From Mycobacterium sp. DL440 (GTDB taxonomy: Bacteria > Actinomycetota > Actinomycetes > Mycobacteriales > Mycobacteriaceae), in assembly GCF_011745145.1 (NCBI RefSeq), contig NZ_CP050191.1, positions 2,098,984 through 2,162,983 of the forward strand: a stretch of DNA of 64,000 bases. Reading direction: 5' to 3'. Below, piece after piece: positions 10,831 through 18,538 of this stretch. Position 1 is the stretch's first letter, and each line of letters starts with the position of its first letter. Below the pieces are notes generated by a model. It was not told the origin of the DNA. It saw only the letters and a program-made list of their open reading frames with translations, and did not search any database. A program made the translations under genes and the position numbers.

Positions 10831-12306
10831 TCAGTAGGCGAACGACAACGGCGCGACTTCGTCATCGTCCGGTGGCGTCGGCGGGGCAGGTTCGGAGTCG
10901 TGTTCCAGCGGTCCCTCGACGATGTAGCGGCGCAGCAGGAAGAACCACACGACCGCCAGCACGGCGTACAGGAGGGTGAACGTGATCAGTGAAAGCCATA
11001 CCAGCCCTGCCGAGTGCCCGGAGACACCCTGGGCGACGGTCAACCGGATGTCTTGATCGCCGGTCGGATTCGGCACTACGACCCAGGGCTGGCGACCCAT
11101 CTCGGTGAACACCCAACCGGCGCTGTTGGCCAGGAACGGGGTGGGGATCGTCAGCAGGGCGAACCAGCTGAACCAGCGGTGGCGGGGGATTCTCCCGCCA
11201 CGGGTCAGCCAGAGCGCGGCCAGCGCGAACAACCCTGGCACAGCCAGGAATCCGATCATCGCCCGAAATGACCAGTAGGTGACAAAGAGATTCGGACGGT
11301 AGTCACCCGGCCCGAACTTCTCCTCGAAGCGCGCCTGCAGGTCTTTGACGCCGTCGAGGTGAACGCCGCTGAACTTGCCCTCGGCCAGGAACGGCAGCAC
11401 ATACGGCACCTCGATGAGGTGTACGACACTGTCGCAGTTGTTGTGGGTGCCGACGGTCAGCACTGAGAAGTTGGGATCGGTCTTGCTGTTGCACAACGAT
11501 TCTGCCGAGGCCATCTTCATGGGCTGTTGTTGAAACATCAGCTTGCCCTGTGCGTCTCCGGTGAAGAACAGCGCGACCGCGGCGATCAGCGTGACCCAGC
11601 AGCCCAGGATCGTGGCAGGGCGGTACATCGTGACCGCATCGTCGACCTTTGCGCTCTCCGCGTCGTCACCACGGCCGTGCGAGCGCACCATCCACCATGC
11701 GCATACGCACGCGACGAATGTGCCTGCGGTCAGGAAAGCGCCCGCGACAGCGTGACTGAATGCGGCGATCGCGGTGTTGTTGGTGAAGAGCGCGACGATG
11801 CTGGTCAGTTCGGCGCGGCCGGTTTCCGGATTGAACTGCGCCCCGACGGGATGCTGCATGAACGAGTTCGCGGCGATGATGAAGAACGCCGACATGTTCA
11901 CTGCCAGGGCCACGATCCAGATACAGGCCAGGTGAACCAGCCGTGGCAGTCGCGACCAGCCGAAGATCCACAATCCGATGAACGTGGATTCGAAGAAGAA
12001 TGCGACGAGGCCTTCCATGGCCAGCGGTGCACCGAAGATGTCTCCGACGAATCGCGAGTACTCGCTCCAGTTCATGCCGAACTGGAATTCCTGCACGAGG
12101 CCGGTAGCGACGCCGATCGCGAAGTTGATCAGGAAGAGCTTGCCGAAGAACCGGGTCAACCGGTACCAACTGTCGTTTCCGGTAACCACCCACACCGTCT
12201 GCATGATGGCGATCAGTGGCGCCAACCCGATGGTCAGCGGAACGAAAATGAAGTGGTACACGGTGGTGATTCCGAATTGCCACCGTGAAACGTCCAAAGC
12301 GTCCAT
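10831..12306 (-). CDS. cydA: Cytochrome bd oxidase subunit I
   Basis: Haem-carrying subunit of cytochrome bd, with haem b558, b595 and d and the quinol site. The product is 491 residues. The N-terminus MDALDVSRWQFGITTVYHF carries the conserved His of the haem ligands, followed by NFAIGVATGLVQEFQFGMNW. The motif TEMGRQPWVV marks the C-terminal half. I chose ATG 12306 over an in-frame TTG at 12315 because it matches the family N-terminus. First gene of the cyd operon; a possible operator and -10 element lie just upstream. Confidence 0.96.
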   Translation of the reverse strand: MDALDVSRWQFGITTVYHFIFVPLTIGLAPLIAIMQTVWVVTGNDSWYRLTRFFGKLFLINFAIGVATGLVQEFQFGMNWSEYSRFVGDIFGAPLAMEGLVAFFFESTFIGLWIFGWSRLPRLVHLACIWIVALAVNMSAFFIIAANSFMQHPVGAQFNPETGRAELTSIVALFTNNTAIAAFSHAVAGAFLTAGTFVACVCAWWMVRSHGRGDDAESAKVDDAVTMYRPATILGCWVTLIAAVALFFTGDAQGKLMFQQQPMKMASAESLCNSKTDPNFSVLTVGTHNNCDSVVHLIEVPYVLPFLAEGKFSGVHLDGVKDLQARFEEKFGPGDYRPNLFVTYWSFRAMIGFLAVPGLFALAALWLTRGGRIPRHRWFSWFALLTIPTPFLANSAGWVFTEMGRQPWVVVPNPTGDQDIRLTVAQGVSGHSAGLVWLSLITFTLLYAVLAVVWFFLLRRYIVEGPLEHDSEPAPPTPPDDDEVAPLSFAY

Positions 12307-12337
12307 CTGGCCCAACTTTCGAGGTCTCAGATCAATC

Positions 12338-12354
12338 TACGACGGAGTGTAGTA
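12338..12354 (-). promoter_or_regulatory. Imperfect palindrome overlapping a -10 element upstream of cydA
   Basis: The plus strand reads TACGACGGAGTGTAGTA, an inverted repeat of 17 bases. The right half is exactly TGTAGTA and the left half matches its complement TACTACA at five of seven positions. Flanking bases extend it as ATCTAC (12335-12340) and GTAGAT (12352-12357). Read toward cydA, TACACT (12351-12346) inside it fits a -10 box and would start transcription about 33 bases before the cydA ATG. The pattern resembles BlaI/MecI-type operators, but that assignment is inference. Confidence 0.4.
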
Positions 12355-12391
12355 GATATCCCGGAGTCGACGGCCGCCCATGACCGGTGTC

Positions 12392-12982
12392 TTACGTCAC
12401 GGTGGGGGGCTCCGGCGAGATCAAGGTGTGGAGTTTCTTGGCCTCGTTGCGGATCGCGAAGGCCGAGATCACCTCGAAAACCCCGACGACAATCAGGATG
12501 ATGCCGGTGACCTGAGCCAACGCGACCAAACCGTCCAGCGGGGCGACGAACATGATGATGCCGGCGATGACGCTGACGATGCCGATGATGATCTCCCAGA
12601 TCCGCCCGGGCAGTGAGGGGTCTCCGATGGCCGACATCGCCGTCGCGACACCGCGGAAGATGAACCCGACACCGATCCAGATCGCGAGCAGTTGGAATGT
12701 ATTCTCCGGGCTGACGAAGCACAGCACAGCCAGCACGAGTGCCGCAGCGCCGCCGATCAACAACAACACGCGTCCACCCACGGATGACCGGATGCTGAAC
12801 GCCAGAACTACTTGCGAGATGCCGGTGATCAGCAAATAGGCGGCGAAGAAGATGGCGGCAACCAGAATGGTGATGCCGGGCCACATCAGGACGAGGATGC
12901 CGAGGATGACGGCAAGGATTCCCGAAACCAGCGTCGATTTCCACAGATGTGGCAACAAGTTTGGAGCAGCAGTGGTTTCCAT
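12392..12982 (-). CDS. HdeD-family (DUF308) membrane protein, Rv1624c-like
   Basis: A 196-residue integral membrane protein with about six hydrophobic helices arranged as three helical hairpins (for example LVSGILAVILGILVLMWPGITILVAAIFFAAYLLITG), the DUF308/HdeD pattern. The function in actinobacteria is not established; E. coli HdeD is an acid-resistance membrane protein. I chose the ATG at 12982 (METTAAPNLLPHLW); a longer TTG form only adds six residues. It lies upstream of cydA on the same strand but separated by 85 bases with a promoter-like sequence, and it is divergent from the amino-acid transporter genes. Confidence 0.85.
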   Translation of the reverse strand: METTAAPNLLPHLWKSTLVSGILAVILGILVLMWPGITILVAAIFFAAYLLITGISQVVLAFSIRSSVGGRVLLLIGGAAALVLAVLCFVSPENTFQLLAIWIGVGFIFRGVATAMSAIGDPSLPGRIWEIIIGIVSVIAGIIMFVAPLDGLVALAQVTGIILIVVGVFEVISAFAIRNEAKKLHTLISPEPPTVT

Positions 12983-13054
12983 GCAGGCAGTTTGACACAA
13001 ACGCAGATGTAGATCGCGGTTTTTGCGTTACGGCTGTGGTGTCGCAGCCTGGTA

Positions 13055-13104
13055 GTTAAGGTTCCGTTACCGGAGCTGCGTCCCGGCCCGGCGGCCGTTA
13101 ACGT
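13055..13104 (+). promoter_or_regulatory. GlnR-like site and -10 element before the amino-acid ABC transporter
   Basis: GTTAA-GGTTCC-GTTAC occupies 13055-13070, two five-base half-sites spaced by six bases, resembling the actinobacterial GlnR box (GTNAC-n6-GTNAC); the second half-site is perfect and the first differs by one base. TAACGT at 13099-13104 fits a -10, placing the box where an activator would bind. A further GTTAC occurs at 13027-13031. The downstream genes import polar amino acids, which suits nitrogen control. The match is short, so confidence is modest. Confidence 0.35.
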
Positions 13105-13155
13105 CTTCGATCTGAAACAGTCCGACAGCAGCCGCAGACAGAGAAAGAGGCAACC

Positions 13156-14076
13156 GTGACAGTTGGATGTCGTCCCCGACGAAGCAAGATATGGCGTTTC
13201 GCGGTGGTCGTCGCCGCAAGCGGTGCGCTCGCGATGTCGGGCTGCGCGAACAATACCGAGTCCGGTGGGTCAGAAACCAAGACGACGACGGCGGCAAAGG
13301 TTGAGAAGGTCGACGCGATAGCCAATTCGGTGCCGGAGCCGATCAAGTCGAGCGGCAAGCTGGTCATCGGGACCGACCCGTCCTATCCGCCCAACGAATT
13401 CAAGGATCCCGGCGGCCAGATCATCGGCTTCGATGTCGATCTGATGAATGCGATCGCCGCCACGCTGGGTCTCACTCCGGAGTATCGGGCGTCGTTGTTC
13501 GACAAGATCATCCCGTCGGTTCAGGGCGGGAACTACAACGTCGGCATGTCGTCGTTCACCGACTCGAAGAAGCGTGAAGAGCAGGTTGACTTCGTGACCT
13601 ATTTCAGTGCCGGTTCGGCGTGGGCGCAGAAGGTCGGTGCGGGGATCAACCCCGAAGACGCATGCGGCATGAAGATCGCGGTGCAGACGGCAACGGTGCA
13701 GGACACGGAGGAAATGCCGGCGCGCAGCAAGAAGTGCGTCGACGCGGGTAAGCCCGCCATCAACGTCATCAAGTTCGACGACCAGACCGCCGCCACCAGT
13801 GCGGTGATGCTGGGACAGGCCGACGCCATGTCGGCGGATTCGCCGGTGACGGCATACGCGATCAAGCAGAGCAACGGAAAGCTCGAAGCGGCTGGGGAAA
13901 CCTTCGACTCCGCTCCCTACGGTTGGGCGGTGCAGAAGGGATCGCCCCTCGCAGCGTCGCTGCGGGAGGCACTGCAGCACCTGATCGACAACGGTGTGTA
14001 CAAGCAGGTGGCCGCGAACTGGGGCGCGGAGAACGGGATGATCGACAAGCCGGTCGTCAACGGTGCGACCAGCTGA
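13156..14076 (+). CDS. glnH: Amino-acid ABC transporter substrate-binding lipoprotein
   Basis: Extracellular solute-binding protein of family 3, expected to bind glutamine, glutamate or another polar amino acid at the outer face of the membrane. The 306-residue precursor begins at GTG 13156, eight bases after AAAGAGG. It has a basic N-terminus, a hydrophobic core and a lipobox ending LAMSGC with the acylated Cys at residue 30. The mature part shows the family motifs IGTDPSYPPNEF and GFDVDLMNAIA. It is the first gene of a three-gene importer operon. The symbol is by family; the ligand cannot be read from the sequence. Confidence 0.88.
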   Translation: MTVGCRPRRSKIWRFAVVVAASGALAMSGCANNTESGGSETKTTTAAKVEKVDAIANSVPEPIKSSGKLVIGTDPSYPPNEFKDPGGQIIGFDVDLMNAIAATLGLTPEYRASLFDKIIPSVQGGNYNVGMSSFTDSKKREEQVDFVTYFSAGSAWAQKVGAGINPEDACGMKIAVQTATVQDTEEMPARSKKCVDAGKPAINVIKFDDQTAATSAVMLGQADAMSADSPVTAYAIKQSNGKLEAAGETFDSAPYGWAVQKGSPLAASLREALQHLIDNGVYKQVAANWGAENGMIDKPVVNGATS

Positions 14077-14083
14077 GTCGTCC

Positions 14084-14989
14084 ATGAGTGATGAATCGTC
14101 GCCGGCCGCTATCGACGCCGTCCCGCTGAGACATCCGTGGCGTTGGGTGGCGGCGATCCTCATCCTCGGCGTGATCGGGCTGTTCCTGTGGGGCGCTGCG
14201 ACCAACGAGGCGTACGGGTGGGAGACGTACGGCAAGTACCTCTTCGATCAGCGCATCTCGGAAGCTGCCTGGAACACGCTGCAACTGACCATCTATTCGA
14301 TGATCCTGGCGCTCGTTCTGGGCGTGCTCCTGGCGGTGATGCGGTTGTCGCCGAACCCGGTGCTCAAAGCCGTGTCCTGGACGTACCTGTGGATCTTCCG
14401 CGGCACACCGATCTATGTCCAGTTGGTGCTGTGGGGCCTGGTCCCCGTGATCTACCGAAACATTCAGATCGGCGTACCGTTTGGCCCGAGGCTCTTCGAA
14501 TTCACTCTGTCTGATCCGAATGTGTTCTGGCTGGCGGTTCTCGGCCTTGGCCTCAACGAGGCCGCCTATATGGCGGAGATCATCCGAGCCGGCATCAACT
14601 CAGTGCCTGAAGGCCAAACGGAAGCCTCGGTCGCGCTTGGCATGTCGTGGGTCATGACCATGCGACGAACTGTGCTTCCTCAGGCCATGCGGGTCATCAT
14701 CCCGCCGACCGGCAACGAGTTCATCAGCATGCTGAAGACGACGTCGCTGGTCACCGCCATTCCCTACAGCTTCGAGTTGTACGGCCGCTCAAAGGATATT
14801 GGTGTCGGTCTGTTTCAGCCGGTCCCGCTACTGCTGGTGGCGTCCACCTGGTACCTGGCTATCACCAGCATTCTGATGGTCGGCCAGTACTACCTCGAGC
14901 GGCATTACGCGCGTGGTGCGTCGCGCAAGTTGACCTCCAAGCAGCTGCAGGCCCTGGCCAAAGCGCAGATGGGAGAGCCACATCCATGA
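14084..14989 (+). CDS. Amino-acid ABC transporter permease
   Basis: Membrane channel of the polar amino-acid importer, HisM/GlnP type. About 301 residues with five or more hydrophobic helices. The family-defining EAA loop is seen as [25 protein letters not shown], followed by [18 protein letters not shown] preferred ATG 14084 to a GTG at 14063 because the GTG overlaps the binding-protein gene and adds a non-conserved tail. Its stop overlaps the ATP-binding gene as ATGA. Confidence 0.9.
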   Translation: MSDESSPAAIDAVPLRHPWRWVAAILILGVIGLFLWGAATNEAYGWETYGKYLFDQRISEAAWNTLQLTIYSMILALVLGVLLAVMRLSPNPVLKAVSWTYLWIFRGTPIYVQLVLWGLVPVIYRNIQIGVPFGPRLFEFTLSDPNVFWLAVLGLGLNEAAYMAEIIRAGINSVPEGQTEASVALGMSWVMTMRRTVLPQAMRVIIPPTGNEFISMLKTTSLVTAIPYSFELYGRSKDIGVGLFQPVPLLLVASTWYLAITSILMVGQYYLERHYARGASRKLTSKQLQALAKAQMGEPHP

Positions 14990-15759
14990 CCGCCGCCGCC
15001 GAACCGATGGTGCGGGCCGAGAGTGTCTGTAAGAACTTCGGTGCCCTGCCCGTCTTGAAAGGCGTCACCTTGGACGTCGGCAGGGGCGAGGTGTTGTGCA
15101 TGGTCGGTCCATCGGGTTCGGGCAAGTCAACGTTCCTGCGGTGTATCAACCACCTCGAACAGGTCAACGCCGGCCGTCTGTACGTCGACGGGGAGCTGAT
15201 CGGCTATCGCGAACGTGGTGGCAAACTGCACGAGATGGCCCCGCGCGATGCCGCCCGGCAGCGCCGTGACATCGGCATGGTGTTCCAGCATTTCAACCTG
15301 TTCCCGCACCGTACCGCATTGGACAACATCGTCGAGGCGCCCATGCGCGTCAAACGGGTGAAGAAGGACGCCGCGCTGGCCCGGGCCAAGGATCTGCTCG
15401 ATCAGGTGGGTTTGGCGGCCAAGGCCGATGCTTACCCCGCGCAGTTGTCGGGCGGCCAACAGCAGCGGGTGGCCATCGCCCGGGCGCTGGCGATGAACCC
15501 GAAGCTGATGCTGTTCGACGAGCCGACGTCGGCCCTGGATCCCGAGCTCGTCGGAGAGGTGCTGGCGGTCATCAAGAAACTCGCCGGCGAGGGTATGACG
15601 ATGATGGTGGTCACCCACGAGATGGGTTTTGCCCGTGAGGTCGCCGACAAGTTGGTGTTCATGGACGGCGGAGTCATCGTGGAGAGCGGTAATCCCCGTG
15701 AGATGATGGCCAACCCCAAACATGAACGCACAAAGGAGTTTCTGTCGAAGGTGATGTAG
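14986..15759 (+). CDS. glnQ: Amino-acid ABC transporter ATP-binding protein
   Basis: ATPase energising the importer. The 257-residue protein begins at ATG 14986, overlapping the permease stop by four bases. Walker A is GPSGSGKST, the signature is LSGGQQQR and Walker B is [12 protein letters not shown], all intact. The segment [17 protein letters not shown] is typical of the GlnQ/HisP group. A short insertion ([11 protein letters not shown]) lies in the region where that family usually has a variable loop. Operon with the binding protein and permease. Confidence 0.92.
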   Translation: MTAAAEPMVRAESVCKNFGALPVLKGVTLDVGRGEVLCMVGPSGSGKSTFLRCINHLEQVNAGRLYVDGELIGYRERGGKLHEMAPRDAARQRRDIGMVFQHFNLFPHRTALDNIVEAPMRVKRVKKDAALARAKDLLDQVGLAAKADAYPAQLSGGQQQRVAIARALAMNPKLMLFDEPTSALDPELVGEVLAVIKKLAGEGMTMMVVTHEMGFAREVADKLVFMDGGVIVESGNPREMMANPKHERTKEFLSKVM

Positions 15760-15769
15760 CTTCGACGGT

Positions 15770-16627
15770 GTGGCTTCCGCACGCAAAGACGTATTCGTCA
15801 CGGCCGGTGAGCTTCGTGAGCTCATCGCTTCCGGGGACCCGGTCACTGTGCTGGACGTGCGTTGGTCGTTGGCCGAGCCCGACGGTGAGCAGGCCTACCT
15901 GAGTGGCCATCTGCCCGGCGCCGTCTATGTCTCGCTGGACGCGGATCTGACCGACCATCGCATCACCGGCCGGGGTCGTCATCCGCTGCCGTCGGGATCC
16001 GACTTGCAGGCGGCGGCGCGCCGTTGGGGGGTGCGCACGGGTGTGCCCACCGTGGTCTACGACGACTGGAACCGTGCCGGATCGGCCCGGGCCTGGTGGG
16101 TGTTGACCGCGGCCGGGATCGAGGAGGTCCGCATTCTCGACGGAGGCCTGGCGGCGTGGTCCGCGGTGGGCGAGGCGCTGCAATCCGGCCCGGTCACACC
16201 GCAGCCCGGGGACGTCGCTGTCGTCCACGACGACCTCTACAAGGGGGCGCTGCGCACCCTGACCGCCGAACAGGCGACGACCGGGGTCGAGGTGCTGCTG
16301 GACGCCAGGGCGCCGGAGCGATTCCGTGGCGACGTCGAACCCGTGGACCCGGTGGCCGGTCACATCCCCGGGGCCGTCAATCTGCCCAGCACCCAGTTGC
16401 TTTCCGTCGACGGCACTCTGGTTGCGGACGCCCGGCTACGCGCGCTGCTCGCCGATCGTGGCGTGGCCGACGGCGCCGATATCGGCGCCTACTGCGGTTC
16501 GGGGGTCACCGCGGCGCTCGCAGTGGCCGGCCTGGCAGCGGCCGGAGTGGAGGCCGCGCTGTATCCCGGCTCATGGTCGGAGTGGGCGTCGGATCCGGTT
16601 CGGCCAGTGGCCCGAGGGGAGCAGTAG
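15770..16627 (+). CDS. sseA: Tandem-rhodanese sulfurtransferase (SseA type)
   Basis: Thiosulfate or 3-mercaptopyruvate sulfurtransferase in the cytoplasm. Two rhodanese domains are present in 285 residues. The N-terminal one lacks the catalytic cysteine (YDDWNRAGSARAW in that position), and the C-terminal one has it in AYCGSGVTA. Other family motifs are VLDVRWSL, YLSGHLPGAVYVSLD, LDARAPERFRG and HIPGAVNLP. The GTG at 15770 lies 10 bases after the ABC ATPase stop, so it may share its transcript. The loop CGSGVT favours the thiosulfate/mercaptopyruvate class but does not decide the donor. Confidence 0.88.
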   Translation: MASARKDVFVTAGELRELIASGDPVTVLDVRWSLAEPDGEQAYLSGHLPGAVYVSLDADLTDHRITGRGRHPLPSGSDLQAAARRWGVRTGVPTVVYDDWNRAGSARAWWVLTAAGIEEVRILDGGLAAWSAVGEALQSGPVTPQPGDVAVVHDDLYKGALRTLTAEQATTGVEVLLDARAPERFRGDVEPVDPVAGHIPGAVNLPSTQLLSVDGTLVADARLRALLADRGVADGADIGAYCGSGVTAALAVAGLAAAGVEAALYPGSWSEWASDPVRPVARGEQ

Positions 16628-16672
16628 CCCGCACGTTCACGATCGGTGCACCTACGTGGCGACGAGCGACTT

Positions 16673-16678
16673 TATGCT
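16673..16678 (+). promoter_or_regulatory. -10 element of a likely leaderless histidine-kinase transcript
   Basis: TATGCT matches TANNNT and ends six bases before the ATG at 16685. That spacing puts the transcription start on the A of the start codon. No ribosome-binding sequence precedes the ATG, which agrees with a leaderless message. Confidence 0.45.
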
Positions 16679-16684
16679 GAGCCA

Positions 16685-17842
16685 ATGCAGCGCCGCCCGG
16701 ACCCGGTCACTCCGTTGTGGCGTGCTGCGCAGATCTTCCGTTTGCTGAGTTGCCTGTACGCGCTGGGCTTTCAGATCGCGATCAATGACGATCTGACGAG
16801 TCCGGTACTGGCCGGCGGGCTGTGCGCGGTGCTGATCGGGTGGAGCATCGCGTGCGCGATTGCCTACCTGCAAGGTTTCGGCCGTCGTCCATCGTGGGTC
16901 ATCGCGGAGATCGTGGTGGTCCTGGCGCTCATGCTCTCAACCGAATTGGTGGCATCCGAGCACTGGATCGCCGACAACCAGTCGTGGCCCACCACGTTGT
17001 GGGCGACGAACGCCACCATTTCGGCGGCACTGCAATTCGGTCCGGTCGGCGGGATGGGAGCCGGGCTGGCCGTGATGGCTGCCGCGGCCGCGTTGAAGGG
17101 CTATGTCAGCATCAATCTCGGCCGCAACGCGACCATCGTCATCGAACTGGCGGTGGGCCTCGCGGTGGGGATGGCCGCTCAGACCGCGCGTCGCGCCCAT
17201 GCCGAATTGGAGCGTGCGGTGCGGTTGGCGGCCTCGTTGGAAGAGCGCGAGCGATTCTCACGACGGGTCCACGACGGCGCCATTCAGGTGCTGGCCCTGG
17301 TTTCGCGGCGAGGTCGGGAAATCGGTGGTGAGACAGCGCAATTGGCTGAACTCGCCGGGGAGCAGGAGCGCGCGTTGCGCAGGTTGGTCAGCGCGCCCGA
17401 TCCGGAGGTGCACACCGGTGGCGTCACCGATATCGGTGCCTTGCTGCGGTCGCGGGCCTCCGATCGGGTTTCGGTCAGCCTGCCGGCCGAACCCGTGCTG
17501 CTCGAGCACGACGCCGCCCATGAGTTGTTCGCCGCGACCGGCAACGCCCTGGACAATGCCGCCGCACACGCCGGACCTGACGCCCGGGTTTTCGTGCTGC
17601 TGGAGGATCTCGGCGATTCGGTGACGGTGAGCATTCGCGACGACGGAATCGGTATCGGCGACGGAAGGTTGACCGAGGCGGTCCGCGAAGGTCATGTGGG
17701 AATCTCGAAATCGATTGTGGGCCGCATGGATTGGCTGGGTGGGCAGGCGCATTTGAACACGGCGCCCGGATGTGGCACGGAATGGGAACTCACGCTGCCC
17801 CGCTCATCGGGTGGCCGTGACGCACTCGAGAGGGGACAGTGA
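16685..17842 (+). CDS. Membrane sensor histidine kinase, MacS/NarX-like
   Basis: The 385-residue sensor has an N-terminal membrane region of about five helices (start MQRRPDPVTPLWRAAQIFRLL), resembling the DUF5931/MacS sensor type. A short linker and the dimerisation segment follow, with the likely phosphorylated His196 in RRVHDGAIQVLA. The C-terminal ATPase has an N box LDNAAAHAG and G boxes DDGIGIG and GHVGISKSI. The start at ATG 16685 is set by the -10 element six bases upstream. Its stop overlaps the regulator start, so the two form a two-component pair. The signal is unknown. Confidence 0.88.
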   Translation: MQRRPDPVTPLWRAAQIFRLLSCLYALGFQIAINDDLTSPVLAGGLCAVLIGWSIACAIAYLQGFGRRPSWVIAEIVVVLALMLSTELVASEHWIADNQSWPTTLWATNATISAALQFGPVGGMGAGLAVMAAAAALKGYVSINLGRNATIVIELAVGLAVGMAAQTARRAHAELERAVRLAASLEERERFSRRVHDGAIQVLALVSRRGREIGGETAQLAELAGEQERALRRLVSAPDPEVHTGGVTDIGALLRSRASDRVSVSLPAEPVLLEHDAAHELFAATGNALDNAAAHAGPDARVFVLLEDLGDSVTVSIRDDGIGIGDGRLTEAVREGHVGISKSIVGRMDWLGGQAHLNTAPGCGTEWELTLPRSSGGRDALERGQ

Positions 17843-18495
17843 TGACGGAGCCCACACTGAAGGTGATGGTCGTCGACGATCATCCGATCTGGCGCGACGC
17901 GGTGGCACGCGACCTCGCCGACGAGGGGTTCGAGGTCGTGGCCACCGCCGACGGAGTGGCTTCGGCGCGTACGCGGGCCGGGGTGGTGCTGCCTGACGTG
18001 GTGGTGATGGACATGAGCCTGTCCGACGGCAGTGGCGCCACGGCCACCGCGGAGGTGCTCACAGTGTCGCCGTCGTCGCGGGTACTGGTGCTCTCAGCCT
18101 CCGACGAGCGCGACGATGTTCTGGAAGCGGTGAAAGCCGGGGCCACCGGGTATCTGGTGAAGAGCGCGTCGAAAGCCGAATTGACCGCTGCGGTGCGGGC
18201 CACGGCGGAGGGGCGTGCCGTGTTCACCCCGGGGTTGGCCGGCCTGGTCCTCGGCGAGTATCGGCGTATCGCCCAACGTCCGGTCGACGGTCCGGCCACC
18301 CCCAGCTTGACCGAGCGGGAGACCGAGGTGCTGCGTTTTGTGGCAAAGGGGTTGACGGCCAAGCAGATCGCCACCCGCCTGTCCCTGAGCCACCGCACGG
18401 TGGAGAACCACGTCCAGGCGACGTTCCGCAAGTTGCAGGTCGCCAATCGCGTCGAATTGGCCCGCTACGCCATCGAACATGGCCTCGACGAGTAG
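17842..18495 (+). CDS. NarL/LuxR-family response regulator
   Basis: DNA-binding partner of the preceding kinase. The receiver domain has the acidic pocket VVDDH (residues 10-14), the phosphoacceptor Asp57 in VVMDMSLSDG and a conserved Lys in YLVKSASK. The C-terminal LuxR-type helix-turn-helix is LTERETEVLRFVAKGLTAKQ followed by LSLSHRTVENHV. I chose ATG 17842, which lies about seven bases after GAGGGG and overlaps the kinase stop; GTG 17839 is the alternative and adds one residue. The targets are not evident. Confidence 0.92.
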   Translation: MTEPTLKVMVVDDHPIWRDAVARDLADEGFEVVATADGVASARTRAGVVLPDVVVMDMSLSDGSGATATAEVLTVSPSSRVLVLSASDERDDVLEAVKAGATGYLVKSASKAELTAAVRATAEGRAVFTPGLAGLVLGEYRRIAQRPVDGPATPSLTERETEVLRFVAKGLTAKQIATRLSLSHRTVENHVQATFRKLQVANRVELARYAIEHGLDE

Positions 18496-18538
18496 TCCTA
18501 CTCATCTGGGCGAGCGCATTTGTTGCCACGATGACCGC

